Below are positions 40,901-52,538 of a DNA stretch of 64,000 nt, piece by piece. The translations under genes and the position numbers were made by a program. The notes under the pieces were generated by a model that was not told the DNA's origin, ran no database searches, and saw nothing but the letters and a program-made list of their open reading frames with translations. The stretch comes from Hawksworthiomyces lignivorus (lineage: Eukaryota > Ascomycota > Sordariomycetes > Ophiostomatales > Ophiostomataceae): assembly GCA_002917075.1 (NCBI GenBank), contig NTMA01000046.1, positions 231,956-295,955 of the forward strand. The letters are read 5' to 3'. Each line of letters opens with the position of its first letter. The stretch's first letter is position 1.

Positions 40901-43900
40901 GTACACGTATGCAATGAAGAAAAGAGTCGACAGCAGCAGATCCACCTCATGCTCCTTTGTCCTTGGCTTGCTGCCCTGAGCCAAGACCAATCAACTCCTT
41001 CTGGAACGATCAGCACCGCCAAGCTTCTATGCTAGCCTCCGTTCAATGTCTTCCTCACTAACGGGTGGGGAGCAGCTCAGCAACGACGGACGAAAAGCTG
41101 GCAACAAAAAGTGCACTATGTACATATGTACGTTGAGTTTAAAAAAGGGGCAGCGTGGGAGGGATGGAAAACGCCGCGAGCTGCTTTGGAAATTTGCGGT
41201 TCTGCGTATCGTAAAAAGAAAACGAGCAGGCTGCCTTGCGAATGTGACGAGGGAAGGGAGCCGAGAAACTGCAGCTTCGGCATGTGGCTGGCCCTTGGAT
41301 TGGGCCGTCGTTTCTTCGGGATTCCTCTCGAGAGGCTTGTCCCTGTGTATATGCGACTTCCGGTCCGAATGGTGTGCCTGCTTTTATTTCTTTTTTCTTG
41401 CCTATCTATTGTCCAGAGATACGCAGCCTGCGGAGAACTCGTACGCGCTTAGTGCCGGGCGTCTTCTCAACCAGGACAGTCGGCAAGCCGCAGCGCAACG
41501 CTCGCACATCGTGCCAACATGCATATGCATGTTATAAGTTTGTGTGTGTGACTTCTCCTACCGCTTCACGGCTGCTGTTACTGCTACTGTTACTACTGCT
41601 GTTGTTACTGCTGTTGTTACTACTGTTACTACTATACTCTGTGCTGCTGCTGCTGCTACTATTGTTCCTGCTACCGCCACGCAAGGCATGGTCCAAATTT
41701 CGACAAGGCGTCTCCCTGAGCCAAGCACCACTAATATTGCATTGGCGAGCAGTGTGTGTTTGCTCCCTAGCCAGCCTCCTCCTCCACCACGTATTACCGC
41801 CTTCAAAAGAAGACTAGCGCAATCCTCCCCCCAAAACCAGGCGCCTCTGTCTGGCCTGCCCAAACACGGAATGGCGCGGCGCACATGGCGACCCTGTCGG
41901 TGGAGCAAAACGGGACAGTCAAAGACAGCCGATGAGCTGCTCATACAAATTACAGCATACGAAGAACAGAGAAAGGGAAGAAGAAAAAAGTATACACGTA
42001 CTACGAGTATTGCTAGAGGCGCCCGCATCTCAAGTTGCCGCAGCGGTCACCCTTTAATGGAAGACCGGTGAGCAAGTGCTCCATACCAGTCCGGGGTGGA
42101 AGCTAAACATGACGACAATTTAGGAGACGGTGTAATTAGTATACTTTGGGTGAGCTAGATAGGCGGTAATGCGGTGCATGTATGTATACTACAGCAGACC
42201 GATAAGATACACAAGGTAAAACGCAAAAGGGGGCGGCGGAAATAGAATGGGACTGGAGGAAAAAAAGCAGAGCGACGAGGAGAAGAGCAAAGAGTCTCTG
42301 GCTGCTCATGTTCACATACGCTCTCACGATTTGTTCATAACTTCAACGCCCTGGAAAAGGTATACGTATAGGCTTATACGAAATCGTGAAATAGACTTAC
42401 AATATTCGATAAAACCAAAATAGAAATCGACTGAGTGACCCTAGTCCATCAAACAAGCCACTCACAACAAAGAATAGAGCAGTAGACCCCCCATTGTCTC
42501 CTAATACTCGTACGTAAGATACGGGATTATTGGTTTTATGAGCCTACCTTCGTGCGAAGCTTTTTGAATACAATGCTTGTACGGAGTACTACTGAAATGA
42601 GAAAATGGCCCTGGCTGAACCCTTCCCTGACAAAAAACCCCAAGTGGGCATGGGGAAGGACAGGGGGAGAGGTATGTAGAAAAAAATTTTCTATTGCTTG
42701 TCTCTCTGAAGAAGAAAGGATCAGCTCTCTTCGTCGCCGCCTCATTCTGAACTAATAGTTCGCAGAGAGCTGGTACATAGCTTCTAGGCTGTGACTGATC
42801 ACAATCCTACGTGGCCATTCCGATCGCAGACAGAGCACATCGTAGGACCTGGTCGCATTTCTTCCGTGCGAAGCCTCCGTGGCGTATTTTCCACGTGTCT
42901 CTGCGACAACGGGGCGTAAGCAAACCACAAGAAGATAAAAGTAAAGTGAAACGAGAGGTAACAAATGGACCATTTATTTTTGTCAAATAAAAGACAAGAG
43001 GAGAGCATCCTAGAAAAAAGAAAGAGAAGAAATGAGCCAACCGCGAAGCTGTCCTTGTCCTGAAACCGGGGGTTGCAATCCCAGGATGTAATTTTGAACA
43101 ATAGAGTCCATACCTCTTATGTTGGGTAGAAGATGATCTTTTGTTGTCTCCTCCTTTTTTTCATTGTTTTCCTCTTGAGGCTCCCGTAGAGTGCATTTGA
43201 CTACCAGGAAGTGCAAGCGGTGATCCACAATTAGCATCGAGTACTTCATACTTGTGCGTGTTTTCTTAACACGGCAATGTCAACCCGTTTTCTCTTTGGC
43301 TGAATTCCGATCTGGGGCACTGGACTTATACGAGCAAGCCGGGTTGCCACGCATTGAGAGCAGCCAGTCTATTGTGACGGAATGCCTAGCTAAGAGGAGG
43401 TGCATATGGAGCATCGCGTCAACCCAAGAAGGCAACTCACAAAAAAAAATGCACAATTTGTTTGGCGTTTGGCAGGTTGGCAGGTTGAATGGCAGATCTC
43501 TTTCTCTTGCCACACAATTCTCCTCATGCCTTGCCCCAGTCCGGCTCCTTATTGTACTCCGTATGCTAGAGCAAAAAGCTCCACTGTAAGCATTGCGACA
43601 GTTACGTCGAAGACGGAAACTACGGCATTCAGAGTGGGATATAGAAGATACGATGCGCGCTGATCCGGCTTTTCTCTGCTTATTTCTGCCTCCTTGGGCA
43701 TGTTCATAGACGGTGGTATCGAGGATGGCTCTTTCATAACAAGCGGCACATGAGCGTGTTTCCTCTCATGCAGAGACCCGGCAGCATAAAAACAAAAAGC
43801 CAAGAAGAAGACCGCCAGAGGCACCTAGAGACCATGCTGTTGTTTAGCTCTTGTCACCGCCTTCTCGCAAGCCACACCAGACAAATTTTCACATGTAAGC

Positions 43901-46439
43901 AATGCCAGGGGGCTCAGCAAATAAAGGAGAAGGGAAAGGAAAGCAGCCGCGGATTTCTTGTTTTCCGGCGTCTGTTCTTTCTCTCCCAAATTTCTGCGTG
44001 TTCTTTTCTGTCTTCGAGAAGCTCTCGCACGATTTGGATTCGAACCCCACACTCGGACAGAAACAGGGGTGGTCTCGAACCGAAGCCGTTGGGCTTTTCT
44101 TTTTGTCACGTCTACTACTACGGAGTACTTTGTGCATGTTACACATGTCCCTCAGAAATGCAGCATGACTGGACAACCAGAGATGGGCGAAGAGAGGGTC
44201 CTAGCAAGAGAGCGAGGCACAGAGAAGCAAAGAAGGGCATTCCAAAAGCTTATTGTCCTTGATCCTCCGGGATTACCGTCACGGCATTGTGCGGAAGTAC
44301 AGTCTGTAAAAATTGGACGAAAGAGAGGAACCACGAAACAATAGACCAGAAACCGGGGAAGTGGCGCGAAAACTAAGCGAGATTCAGAAGAGAGGAGAGA
44401 TAGGCCTTTTTTTCTCTGCGTCTCGCTCTCTCACAATATCCTAATCAGGAGATTGACACAATAATGACAGGATCGTATCAAGCAGGAGGAGAAGCAAGCG
44501 CCAGAGTCAAAGCGACTCGAAGCCTTTCCTCGGCGCGGCCAAAGAGGAAGCTGAGTCAGGAGGAGGGCGGGCGAACGATAAAGCTGAAAAGCGAATGGGG
44601 AAACGCCAGTGAAGCACAGTGGGTAATGGAAGGCGAAGAAACCTTCCAGAAGCACGCTAGGCAGGGAAAAGGGGAGAAGAAAAACCGGGGACGAGGGCTA
44701 TCGCAGATCACAACACCGATATGACGCGAAGAGGCACTCCTTCACCTCCCGAAAACCGCTGCGGAAATATGACTAGTAAATGGTGCTAAGCAGGGGAAGG
44801 GGGAGAGACGCTTTCCCGGTTTGCACATGGCATCGAACGTTTGAGTCTGTATGCCCTGTTCAATTTGGACCTGCTGCCTTACGATGCGCTACTGGCGCAG
44901 CTGATCAGCAGCTATGCGCTCTTAGCTTCAGTGGCAGCGAGCATCGCCTCCCAGCTAATGCCCGTTTGAGAGAGGGGGAGAGGGGTCAGCATTCCTTCGA
45001 CCCAGAGCGGCCAGTCAATAGGCACAGATGGGATTGAGGAGACGATTGAGGCCATTTTGGCGCGCCCTTTGACGTGGCGAAGAATAAGTGGTGTGAGTGG
45101 GATAGGGAAACAAGGGGACAAGGGGGACAAAAAAGCACCCGTAGACGTACGACTAAGATGATAGCTGTTAGGACCAAATCCTGTATCGAGCAGAAAGAAA
45201 AGCACGTACGTGAAGTGATGCCATATCAGGAAGGAGATTGTAGAAGGCTGGCTCGGCTAGGTCCCCATCACACCGGAAAAAAAAGCCTCGCTGTCCTTCC
45301 AAGGCTCTCTCAAACAATGAGTGCTTTCCTTTCCTACTACCGAACTGTCTAAGCAGAATTCGAGCGAGAAATCGAACACAGACCTAAAGAAAATATTGAT
45401 TCAGAGCGCTAGACACCGACATTCTCGGCTTCGCCTAGCAGCGTTTTCTACCTCCCTGTCCAGGCACCGTTCTGTCCACCAAAGAGGCCAAGCTGCAAAG
45501 GGCCTGGGGAGACGACATCTCTGCTTCCAGAAGGCTAATGCAGAATTGCGCTGCAACAATTATTCGGACAATCAACGGCGTTTTTCTTTGACCCCTTTTC
45601 TTTGCTTTTTTCTTTGGTTTTAATTTGTTTTCTTTTTTCTGTTTCTGGCAGACTCCGCTTTGTTGTTTGTTCCCTTGCTAATCCTGCGGTGGACGGGCAT
45701 CCCCCGCTGTTCCTGCAGCACGGTGACGAACCCAACAAAAACGAGCAAAAGGCCTCCTTTTTTTGCTCCAGACTATCGACATAGTAAATTAGCCGCTGCC
45801 AAATGGCACGTGCCTGTATGCCTAATAAGCCTCGTGGCTATGTGCTCGAGCTCAGTCAAAGGATCACCTCGGGCCGGGCGACAAGCTTTGTCGTAAAATC
45901 CTACAAGGTCAATGGCACTGTTCGTAGAATCTCGTATATTGAAGGGATTGTGTATTCTATGTGATATGCAAATACTCGCAGACGACTGCTAGCCAGAGAC
46001 TCCCTCCCTCGATTTCAAGCTTGCAATGCAGAGAACATAAAAAGACGAAGGACGAAAGGACAAAAGCCACATATGTCATAAAGAGCCAGAGGAGGATGTA
46101 TAAAAAATAGAAGAACAAAGAACAAAATACACATGAATCTACCCTCATGTCGCTGCCGTGATCGTAGAAAAGTAGAAGAGAAGAGGCCGCGTCGACTGCA
46201 ACTCAGCGGCGAGAGCCGCTGTGTCATGATACCGCAGAGGAAGGCGGCATCGACGAGGACCACAAGGGGGGTATCCTTTCCGTAACACCAGGGAACAAGA
46301 CAAAAGGCACAAGACAAGACGAACAGCATTAGAAGAATAGTAGAGAAGTAGAGAAAGGATAACGACAAGTAGAGAATGGAGAGACGAAGAGAGAAAGAAA
46401 GAGAGAAGAAGAAAAAAGCCCCCCCCGCCCCCCCCTGCC
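37945..46439. other. 8.5-kb gene-free region
   Basis: The longest stretch without a recognisable gene. It separates the G-alpha start codon from the 3' end of the J-domain gene, so it holds the G-alpha promoter and leader. ORFs are short, overlapping and low complexity (for example the 217-codon Ser/Leu/Pro-rich minus-strand ORF at 39067-39717). A CTG/TTA-rich trinucleotide tract lies at about 41570-41670. Three exact TACTCCGTA/TACGGAGTA copies occur (42580, 43555, 44119). I see no transposon coding remnant, tRNA or rRNA. A small lineage-specific gene or a long non-coding transcript cannot be excluded. Confidence 0.55.
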
Positions 46440-47450
46440 TCACGCCTCGTGCTGCCGCATCTGCTCCCGGAAGGCCAGGAACTGCCGCACGTTGGCCTCG
46501 TGCCCGGCACACGCGGCCTCCCAGTGGGTGCGCACGGCCCCGTCCTGCTGCAGGCCATCGAGGTAGCGGGCGGCGACGGCGTCGCTGCTACTAGCGCCTC
46601 CGCTATCGTTCTCTACCGCCGGGCCCACCAGCCAGGCGAAGTCGCCGTGCTCGCGGCGCTGGCGCTCGATCTCGTTGCGCCGCGCCACAAAGTGGTCGAC
46701 GTACTGGTTGTTGACCGCGGTCCACTCCAGCATGTAGTGGCGGAACTCGGACACATACTTGTCCCAGGCGGCCGTGGTCGGCTGCAAACCGGGCACGGCC
46801 AGCACCGCCGGCGGGTGCGGCGCCGTCGGCGGCTTGGGGAACGAGATTGTCCGCTTGCGGGCGCCGCTGGACGGCTGCTTGCGGCCGGGCCCTGCGCCGG
46901 CCGTCGCTGCTGCTGTAGCTGCCGTCGCCGCCGTCGCCGCCCGGCTCTCAAACGGCAGGTGCGTGCGCAGGTCGCCAAACGACGACAGACCGCTGCCGGC
47001 GCCGCCCAGGATGCCCGACATGCCCTCCGACAGGGGCTCGACCTTGCGCATGTCGGCCAGGCTCGCGTGGAACTCCTCGCTGTCCTCCGAGCCGCCCATC
47101 GTGGGGGCGCTGCTGCTGTTCGCCGGGGGCTTGCCTGCTGCTGCTGCTGTGGCAGCTGCCGCAGCCGCCGCGCCAGCTGCCGCTCCGGCTCCCACGCCAG
47201 CCGGCACGCCTGCGGCGCCCTGAGCCTGAGCTTGGGCCTGGTTCAAGTTCCCTGCCCGCCACTCTGGCCGCGACGGCTCCACGGGAATGTTCCGTGCGCC
47301 GTTTGTCTGGGCGCCGCCACCGCCAGCGCCCACACCGGGGCTCGGCTGCCTCGGGTCGCGCGGAGGCGAGTCGATGTCCATGGCCATCGGACTGCCGTAT
47401 CTGGTCCGGTCGACACCAGCAGCGGCTGCAGCAGGGGCAGGTGCTTCCTT

Positions 47451-47490
<40 letters not shown>

Positions 47491-50458
47491 GGCGGCGGCG
47501 GCCGCGGATGGTAAAAGCTAGGCGGCTCGTTGCCGCTGCTGTCGGCGGTGGAGCTGTCGCCGTCGTCGCCCAGCACGAACGTGCGCGTGTTGGCCCGCTG
47601 CACGGGCTTTGGCTTCTTCAGTGGCCGCGGCTGCGGCTGCTGGGTGTTTGGCGAGGGCTGGCGCGGCGGCACTGGCGGCGGCTGCGGCGCAAAGTGCTCG
47701 GAGCCGATCTGCTCCGCCCAGCGGCTGGCGTCAAACGAATTGCTGGCGGTCCCGGCATTCGAGTTGCCAGCGCTGCCATCTGCAACCCCGGCAGTGGACG
47801 ACGTCGGACGCGGCGGCGGCACTGGCGGCGTGGGCGGGATGTTGTTATCAGCCGACCGGGGAATGGAATTGGTCCGTTTCCCTGGCGAGCGCCGGCCGAG
47901 GCGGCCGCCAGACTGCGAGCGGCGCACGCGCGAGGGGAAGGGGTCGCCACCGGCTGAGTCGCTGGTGTCGCCGTGCCCGCCGGCGCTGAATTCCCACTTA
48001 GCGTTTGGCCCGTCTTCATTTACAAACCGCGTGCTGATGTCCTCTGTGCTGCTGCTCATAAAAGCACTGGTCTGCTCCCGGTCAACGGGCGTGCTCGGCG
48101 AGCTGAATACGTCGTCGTCGAGAGACAGGTTGGAACTGTGATAGGTGGGAGGGTTAGCATGCTCTATATCCATAAGAGAAGAAGGCTGGTCATGGCTATT
48201 CTGGCTTCTTCGCCTTTTGCGTCGGCGCCTTGGCCGAACTCCAGGGTCGAAGACTTCGATTCTTTGGACAAGGCTCTGGAGAATCCGGAACTGCTTGCAC
48301 TCGAAAGAGGTCAAGCCAGGCGGCACTTTACGCTGGCTGTCCTCGCCATTGCTCGCGTCTCCACTCAAAACCTCTCCAGCCAGACAGGCTTGCGGTCGAG
48401 CAGAAAACTTCCCGTCCTTGGGGACATAGGCGCGTGAATAGCTCTATAGATAATCCTTGCGCCATGAGGCGTGCCACTGGGCATCAAGCTGCAGCTGTCC
48501 ATCGGCCTTGCCAACAGATGGGCCACCACTGGGAGGAGGAAGGATTGCTGCAGAAGAAGACGTAGATATGAAAGATATTGAAGAAGCGGAAGGATGTGCA
48601 TACAATATTGGTTTGCTCTTGCCGTTCGGCGGGATGTCTCTGCCGCCCTGAGCTGCATGGGGTGCTGTAATTTGTAAGTCAGATCTGTCTGCACTCTATT
48701 GGGTCATCCACCGCTGGGCTGGTGGCAGAGAAAAGTAACATACCTGAGCCGTGGTTGAGAGACGGAGACGCCTGTGCATTCCGCGCAGACTTGCCGTTCG
48801 GCGTCACAAATGGATCATCGTCGAAGTCGTCATCGTCGTCGTCGTCGTCGTCGCGGTCATCGCCACCCCTGCCTCCTCCGCCGCCCTGCTTCATCCTCTG
48901 GTACTGCTCCTCAAACCGCGGCATGGCCGAGGTCGGGTACGACGGCCGTCCCTTGGTGCCGGGCCGCGTCCGGCTGGCAGACCGCGGAGCGCTGGTGTTG
49001 GCGCTTGTGCCAGATGTGGTCGGGTTTTTCTGCGGTGCTGCCCCAGCTCCTGCTGCTGCTGCGGCTGCTGCCACTCCCGCTGCCGCCGCTGCCGCCGCCG
49101 CCGCCGCCCTGCTCCTGGCCGAGGCCTTAGCGGCGTTGTCCGACTCGTCCGGCAGGCTAGAGCTGCGGCGGCGGTACTCGGGCCGCGCCTGCGGGTCGAC
49201 GCCGCGGTGGCTGCGAGTGCGGTTCAGGTCGGCCGCGGAGGAGGGGGACGATGCAAAACCGGCCACGGGCACGCCGTCGAACGGGTTGAGCTTTTCGCCG
49301 CCGTGCGTCTGATAGGGGGTGCTCTGGCGGGAGTCGAAGAAGGACTCGTCGGAGCGGTTCTTGCGGGCAGTCGTCGAGGGCGTGTCCGAGGCCCGCCGCT
49401 GCTCCGTAAATGGCGAGTGCGACGGCTCCGGCCCTGGTCCCGCGGCGTCGCCCGGCACTTCGCCGAAAAAGTAGCCGCGGCTGGTGTGGGTGCGGTTGGT
49501 AAAGTAGTTGTTCGTGTTGGCGGCCGGCGGCTCGTCGCCCATGGGCGACCGGGGGAAGAAGCCCGTGTTGCGCCGGCTCGCGCCAAACGACGCGTCGGCC
49601 TTTTGCCGCTGCGAGGCGGTGCGCGGCGGCGGCGGCGGCGGCATGGACGAGGACGCCGCCGCGCCGCCGCCACCGCCCGCGGACGCAGACTGCTGCTGGG
49701 CGGCGGCCGCCGACGCTTTCCTGCTGCTGGCGCTGGCGCCGGCACCGACTCCGGCTGCTGCATAGGCGGCGCTGGCGCTCGGCCCCGGCTGGCCCGGCTG
49801 GCTGTTTCTCGGCGCACCGCTCGGCCGCATGTTCTTCCACGCGTTGTAGCGCGAGTCGAGGTCTTCCTTCCGGGTCTTGGCCGTCGGCGGGACGCCAAAG
49901 CTCGAGTACCGGTGCGCAGCCGAGGACGAGGCGCCGGCAGACGGCTTCGACGAAGGCGCAGAATTGCGGGCGGCCGACGTCGGCGCCTGACCGGGCCGTC
50001 GAGGCGGCGCCGGATACTGCGAAGCTACGTCCTGCCACGGGTTGCCGCGCACGCCCGAGGCGGTCGGGTAGCGGCTGGAGGTGCGCATGCGGTGGGAGTC
50101 ATACTTGGACTTCTGGTCAGGGCTCGTCAGGACCTCGTGGGCGGCCTGGATGATCTGGAACTTGGTGTTCACTTCCGACTCTTTGCCAGGGTTGCGGTCT
50201 GGGTGGTATTTGAGGGCTGGACACGGTTAGTTCCCCGAGCAGATAGAGAGAGGGAGGAAAAGAGAGGGAGAGAGAGAGAGGGAGAGAGAGAGAGGGAGAG
50301 AGGGAAGGGCGGGAGAGTGTATGTTTGTGCGTGTCTATATGTTCGGAGTGGGCAGGCGCACCGAGCTTTCGGAACTGCTTCTTGATGTCGGTCTCGCTGG
50401 CCGAGGCGGGAAGCTCCAGGTCGGCATAGTAGTCCCTGCTGAAGTCTGGCTTCGCCAT
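46440..50458 (-). CDS. Large J-domain (DnaJ-like, type III) protein; one unresolved exon junction
   Basis: A fungal co-chaperone-like protein. Exon 1 is 50362-50458 and exon 2 is 48744-50216, both on the complement. The J domain (about residues 8-72) starts RDYYADLELPASASETDIKK and contains the HPD tripeptide in KYHPDRNPGKE. Long Ala/Ser/Pro-rich disorder and an acidic Asp run follow (near 48830-48860). The C-terminal part, up to the stop at 46440, has a polyQ run and the conserved blocks LPFESRA, YVSEFRHYMLEWTAVNNQYV and HWEAACAGHEANVRQFL, which recur in J proteins of other filamentous fungi as I remember them. After acceptor 48665 the frame continues open to 46440 except for one TAG at 48444-48446. 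Two introns could remove it: 48444-48515 (1240 residues) or 48442-48603 (1210 residues). The client and Hsp70 partner are unknown. Confidence 0.75.
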
Positions 50459-52538
50459 GATCACGGGGGGACGCGGCAGCTATGCAGCAGAGCGCTGCCG
50501 CTGCTGTTGGCTTTGTGTTTGTTCGGTCTCGTATTTCTGTATCTGTCGCTTCGGCTTCCGTGGGTAGTGCGCATGTGTTCTGCTGTACGTAGCTGTTGCC
50601 TGCGGGCAGCACCGATTCGTTAGGGCACGCTGAGCGGCCAGTGCAGGCAGAGAGAGAGGAGGGAGAGCTGCCAGTGAGAGGACAATAGAATAATAAGTCG
50701 GCAGTCGATGTGCAGTGGAATGCAAGCTTCTGCGACGACCACAGAAGACGTGAGTGGGCGGGTACGCGGTCCAGTTCTTTTTTTTTTTTTTTTTTTTTCC
50801 TTTGGCGTTCTCTTCGCCTAATTTGATGAGCTAGCAGACCCGCAAACACTGCTGTGAATTTGTGTGATCGTGAGGGAGACGAAAAAAAAAGACGATCGCC
50901 AAGCACGGGTCCAAAAATGCGAATGCCAGTGACAATCTGCCTAGCAAAAAAAGATGTAAATTGAAAAGCAGGATTCGATGCTGTCTCTCTTCTTCTTTGT
51001 TCCTCTATGGCTGCTATCGACGAGGGCGGTCAGCCCCTTGAAGTTGCTCCAATACTTTCTCTCGTACAGCAAGCCAAAGGTGGCTGTGTAATAGTAGTAG
51101 TACACTAACACAGCGGTAATACGAATGCCACAGGAACAAGAAGCTCAGCAGCCCAGCAGCTCAGCAGGACACTGCGCGTTATTAGGTGACGAGGCGAAAA
51201 ACAAAGCCGAGCCGCGCCGTGCAACGAAAGAAGTAAAGCTGGCGAGCTGCTGCGTGTCCACTTTGGCGGGGAAGGGAAACGGCACAGCAAACAAGCAAGC
51301 AGTGAAGCAAGTAACCAAGCAGCCAGGCAAACAAAGCAAACAAAACAGGCAGACAAAGCAAAGAATGCCAAGAATATGCAGATGATGAGACGGACGGGAG
51401 GACTCGCCAGAAAAGGGAGAACGTGCAACAGAAGATAAAAGTGTAGAGAAGAAGAAGGCAGAAAGTACCTCCTTCGCTTACTGTACTGTACGTAGTATTT
51501 TGGCCTGTTGGCTGTTGACTGGCCCTGCGACGTAAAGTCCCAGAATGGCCGGCCTATTATCCGAGAGAGGGAGGGAGAGTGCGAGAGAGAGAGGAGGCAA
51601 CAAAAAGCGAACCTCGAGAATGCGGTCACGGTCCAAAAGGGAGAGAGGGAGAGAGGCCAGCGACTGCCAGCGGCTCGCAGCGAGGCCAGTCAGATCGCGA
51701 GACGCCACAGGATGGCCCACCACATGCAGGCGACCTCCATCAAGTTTTCTTGTTGTCTGTTGTCAGCCTCAGCAGAGCAGCAACGTATCACCCGTCTTCT
51801 CCCTCGCTTTCTTTTTCTTTTTCTTTTTCTTTTTGTCTTCCCCCTCCGGTTTTATTGGCTTCCTCTTTCGGCTTCTGCCTTTTCTACTTTTCGCCTTCTG
51901 TCATCAAAATATCCCGCACACGCCCTGTGGCGATTAAACCACTAGTTTCAAAGGCAGACTTTGGCGCTTCCGTAAATGATATTTTGGTATGAGAAAAGCT
52001 GCTCGGTGAAGAATACAACTGACAAAAGCAATCCTGTTTCGTCCGGACCTTTGTTCATGTTTCTATTTGTCGGGCAATTCTAGGTAAAAGGGCCGCAGAG
52101 GAACTGGCTTCTGCTTGCTTTTGGGACAAGTGAGCAGTTGTGGTAGGACCTTGGTTAAGCTCAGTAACCCGGGATTGGTGTTGCCAGCTAAAAGGGGAGA
52201 GTTCACAGTCGCTGAACTTTGGTTACGTTTCCCAAGCACAATGTGTAATGGACTATGTGCCTCAACACGGTGCATTTCTGACAGAAATGTGCCGGGAGAG
52301 GACCGGTTCCTAGCAAACGCTGGAACTAGACTGCGCGGGCTAAGATAAAATGAAAACAAAAAGAAGAATTAGGACTGAGGCGCCGCCACTTATGCTATGA
52401 AACAGCCCGGAATATTATTTGCAAATCTTCATTTTTGTTTTTTTTCCGCCGCACGCTGTGCAGGCCAAGATAGCTATTGCTCTTCATCGCGGCCGCGAAA
52501 GTGTCCTTCCGATTTCATCGTACCATGACCTCTGCGCA
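50459..52538. other. J-protein promoter region / HET-WD40 3' side
   Basis: 2.1 kb. It holds a poly(T) run at 50778-50798, GA-rich stretches near 51550-51660 and a TTTTTC-type repeat near 51808-51834. No convincing coding sequence. Confidence 0.65.

Noticed and set aside
41284..41817. 177-codon ORF with a poly-leucine run
   Set aside because: The leucine run is a trinucleotide microsatellite in one frame. Neighbouring frames are equally open.
44010..44090. tRNA-like T-loop (GGTTCGAATCC on the minus strand)
   Set aside because: The flanking bases do not pair into a T stem, and no A box or acceptor stem could be built around it.
43750..44262. Overlapping ORFs in the gene-free region
   Set aside because: Several frames are open at once without conserved motifs or plausible splice structure.
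48444..48446. Selenocysteine or programmed recoding at the TAG in the J-domain gene
   Set aside because: Selenocysteine uses TGA and is not used by these fungi. A missed intron or point change is a simpler explanation.
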